Of a stretch of DNA of 64,000 bases, positions 63,847 through 64,000 are shown in pieces. Position numbers and translations under genes: made by a program. Numbering within the stretch: the first letter of the stretch is position 1; each line of letters opens with the position of its first letter. A model generated the notes under the pieces. That model saw nothing but the letters and a program-made list of their open reading frames with translations. It had not been told where the DNA came from and made no database searches. Source of the stretch: Porphyromonadaceae bacterium UBA7572 (GTDB lineage: Bacteria; Bacteroidota; Bacteroidia; Bacteroidales; Muribaculaceae). The DNA is taken from assembly GCA_002476625.1 (NCBI GenBank), contig DLLC01000064.1, positions 62,062 to 126,061 on the forward strand. Direction: 5' to 3'.

Positions 63847-64000
63847 TTAAAACTCTCTTTCAATCCAATCATAAAATTGATCTCCCCAAACAGCATCAGC
63901 AACCCCCAATCCAACAGAAAGAAATGGGCCCACAACAGGGACAGAACTTACACCACATGTGATACATGCCACTGCAAAACGCACACCAGCTTTTATTTTA
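63847..64000 (-). CDS. C-terminal end of a probable polymorphic toxin (3' partial gene visible)
   Basis: The frame enters from beyond the window edge and ends at the TAA at 63849-63847. The visible 50 residues read KIKAGVRFAVACITCGVSSV, then PVVGPFLSVGLGVADAVWGD, then QFYDWIEREF. A Gly/Val/Ala-rich hydrophobic stretch followed by GDxFYxWIE is characteristic of the tails of secreted toxins (RHS, colicin-like or T6SS effectors) in Bacteroidales. The upstream part is outside the window, so the class of toxin cannot be given. Confidence 0.6.
   Translation of the reverse strand, partial: KIKAGVRFAVACITCGVSSVPVVGPFLSVGLGVADAVWGDQFYDWIEREF

Overview
The window is a chromosomal segment from an anaerobic gut-type Bacteroidales bacterium, most likely Muribaculaceae or a close relative. 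The basis is gene content and signals: a SusC/SusD outer-membrane import operon, DUF4296, DUF4251 and DUF4302 proteins, a flavodiiron protein, a class I fumarase, a formate-tetrahydrofolate ligase, a DksA/TraR protein with a degenerate zinc site, and many promoters of the Bacteroidetes type (TTTG, about 19 nt, TAnnTTTG). Most housekeeping genes are GC-rich at third codon positions. Three stretches are clearly AT-richer: about 15.5-18.2 kb, 58.1-59.1 kb and 63.4-64.0 kb. All three carry accessory genes.

Layout. 1-9.1 kb: end of murF, an AraC remnant, ileS, a dksA-like / lspA / DUF4296 cluster, and an MlaE-MlaF type ABC transporter. 9.2-19.3 kb: an accessory defence-type locus. 19.4-31.2 kb: TonB-dependent receptor, beta-barrel protein, ROK kinase, ligA, engB, udk, lptB-like ABC ATPase, porin, DUF4251 protein, CPBP protease. 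31.3-42.2 kb: mdh, flavodiiron protein, recR, thrC and a short aspartate kinase, membrane-anchored AraC regulator, YqgE/AlgH, GNAT, glycosyltransferase, type II pantothenate kinase, and two MITE-like elements. 42.4-52.1 kb: a minus-strand SusC-SusD-zinc metallohydrolase-DUF4302-surface protein operon. 52.6-58.1 kb: RluA-type pseudouridine synthase, fumarase, initiator tRNA, priA. 58.1-59.0 kb: an inverted-repeat-flanked, possibly invertible segment and an orphan C-terminal nuclease fragment of a type III restriction subunit. 59.2-63.4 kb: fhs and a class A penicillin-binding protein. 63.5-64.0 kb: a probable polymorphic toxin tail and its small membrane immunity protein.

The outstanding object is the 9.2-19.3 kb locus. 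A PLD-domain/SNF2-type helicase lies 2 nt upstream of an Eco57I-like adenine methyltransferase whose target-recognition part appears modular and shufflable. The expressed gene stops inside the second recognition half. Downstream lie an inverted full alternative C-terminus (both halves), two further second-half cassettes tail to tail, two toxin-antitoxin modules between the cassettes, and an Mpi/Pin-like serine recombinase at the far end. A 72-bp perfect inverted repeat (15174-15245 / 18374-18445) links the expressed gene to the inverted copy. Inversion there would give an intact 1110-residue enzyme, and loss of the segment between the GAC triplets at 15498 and 16236 would give an intact 1141-residue enzyme with different specificity. 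I infer a switch between OFF and several specificities. The locus lacks the marker genes of BREX (PglZ) and DISARM (DrmA/DrmB).
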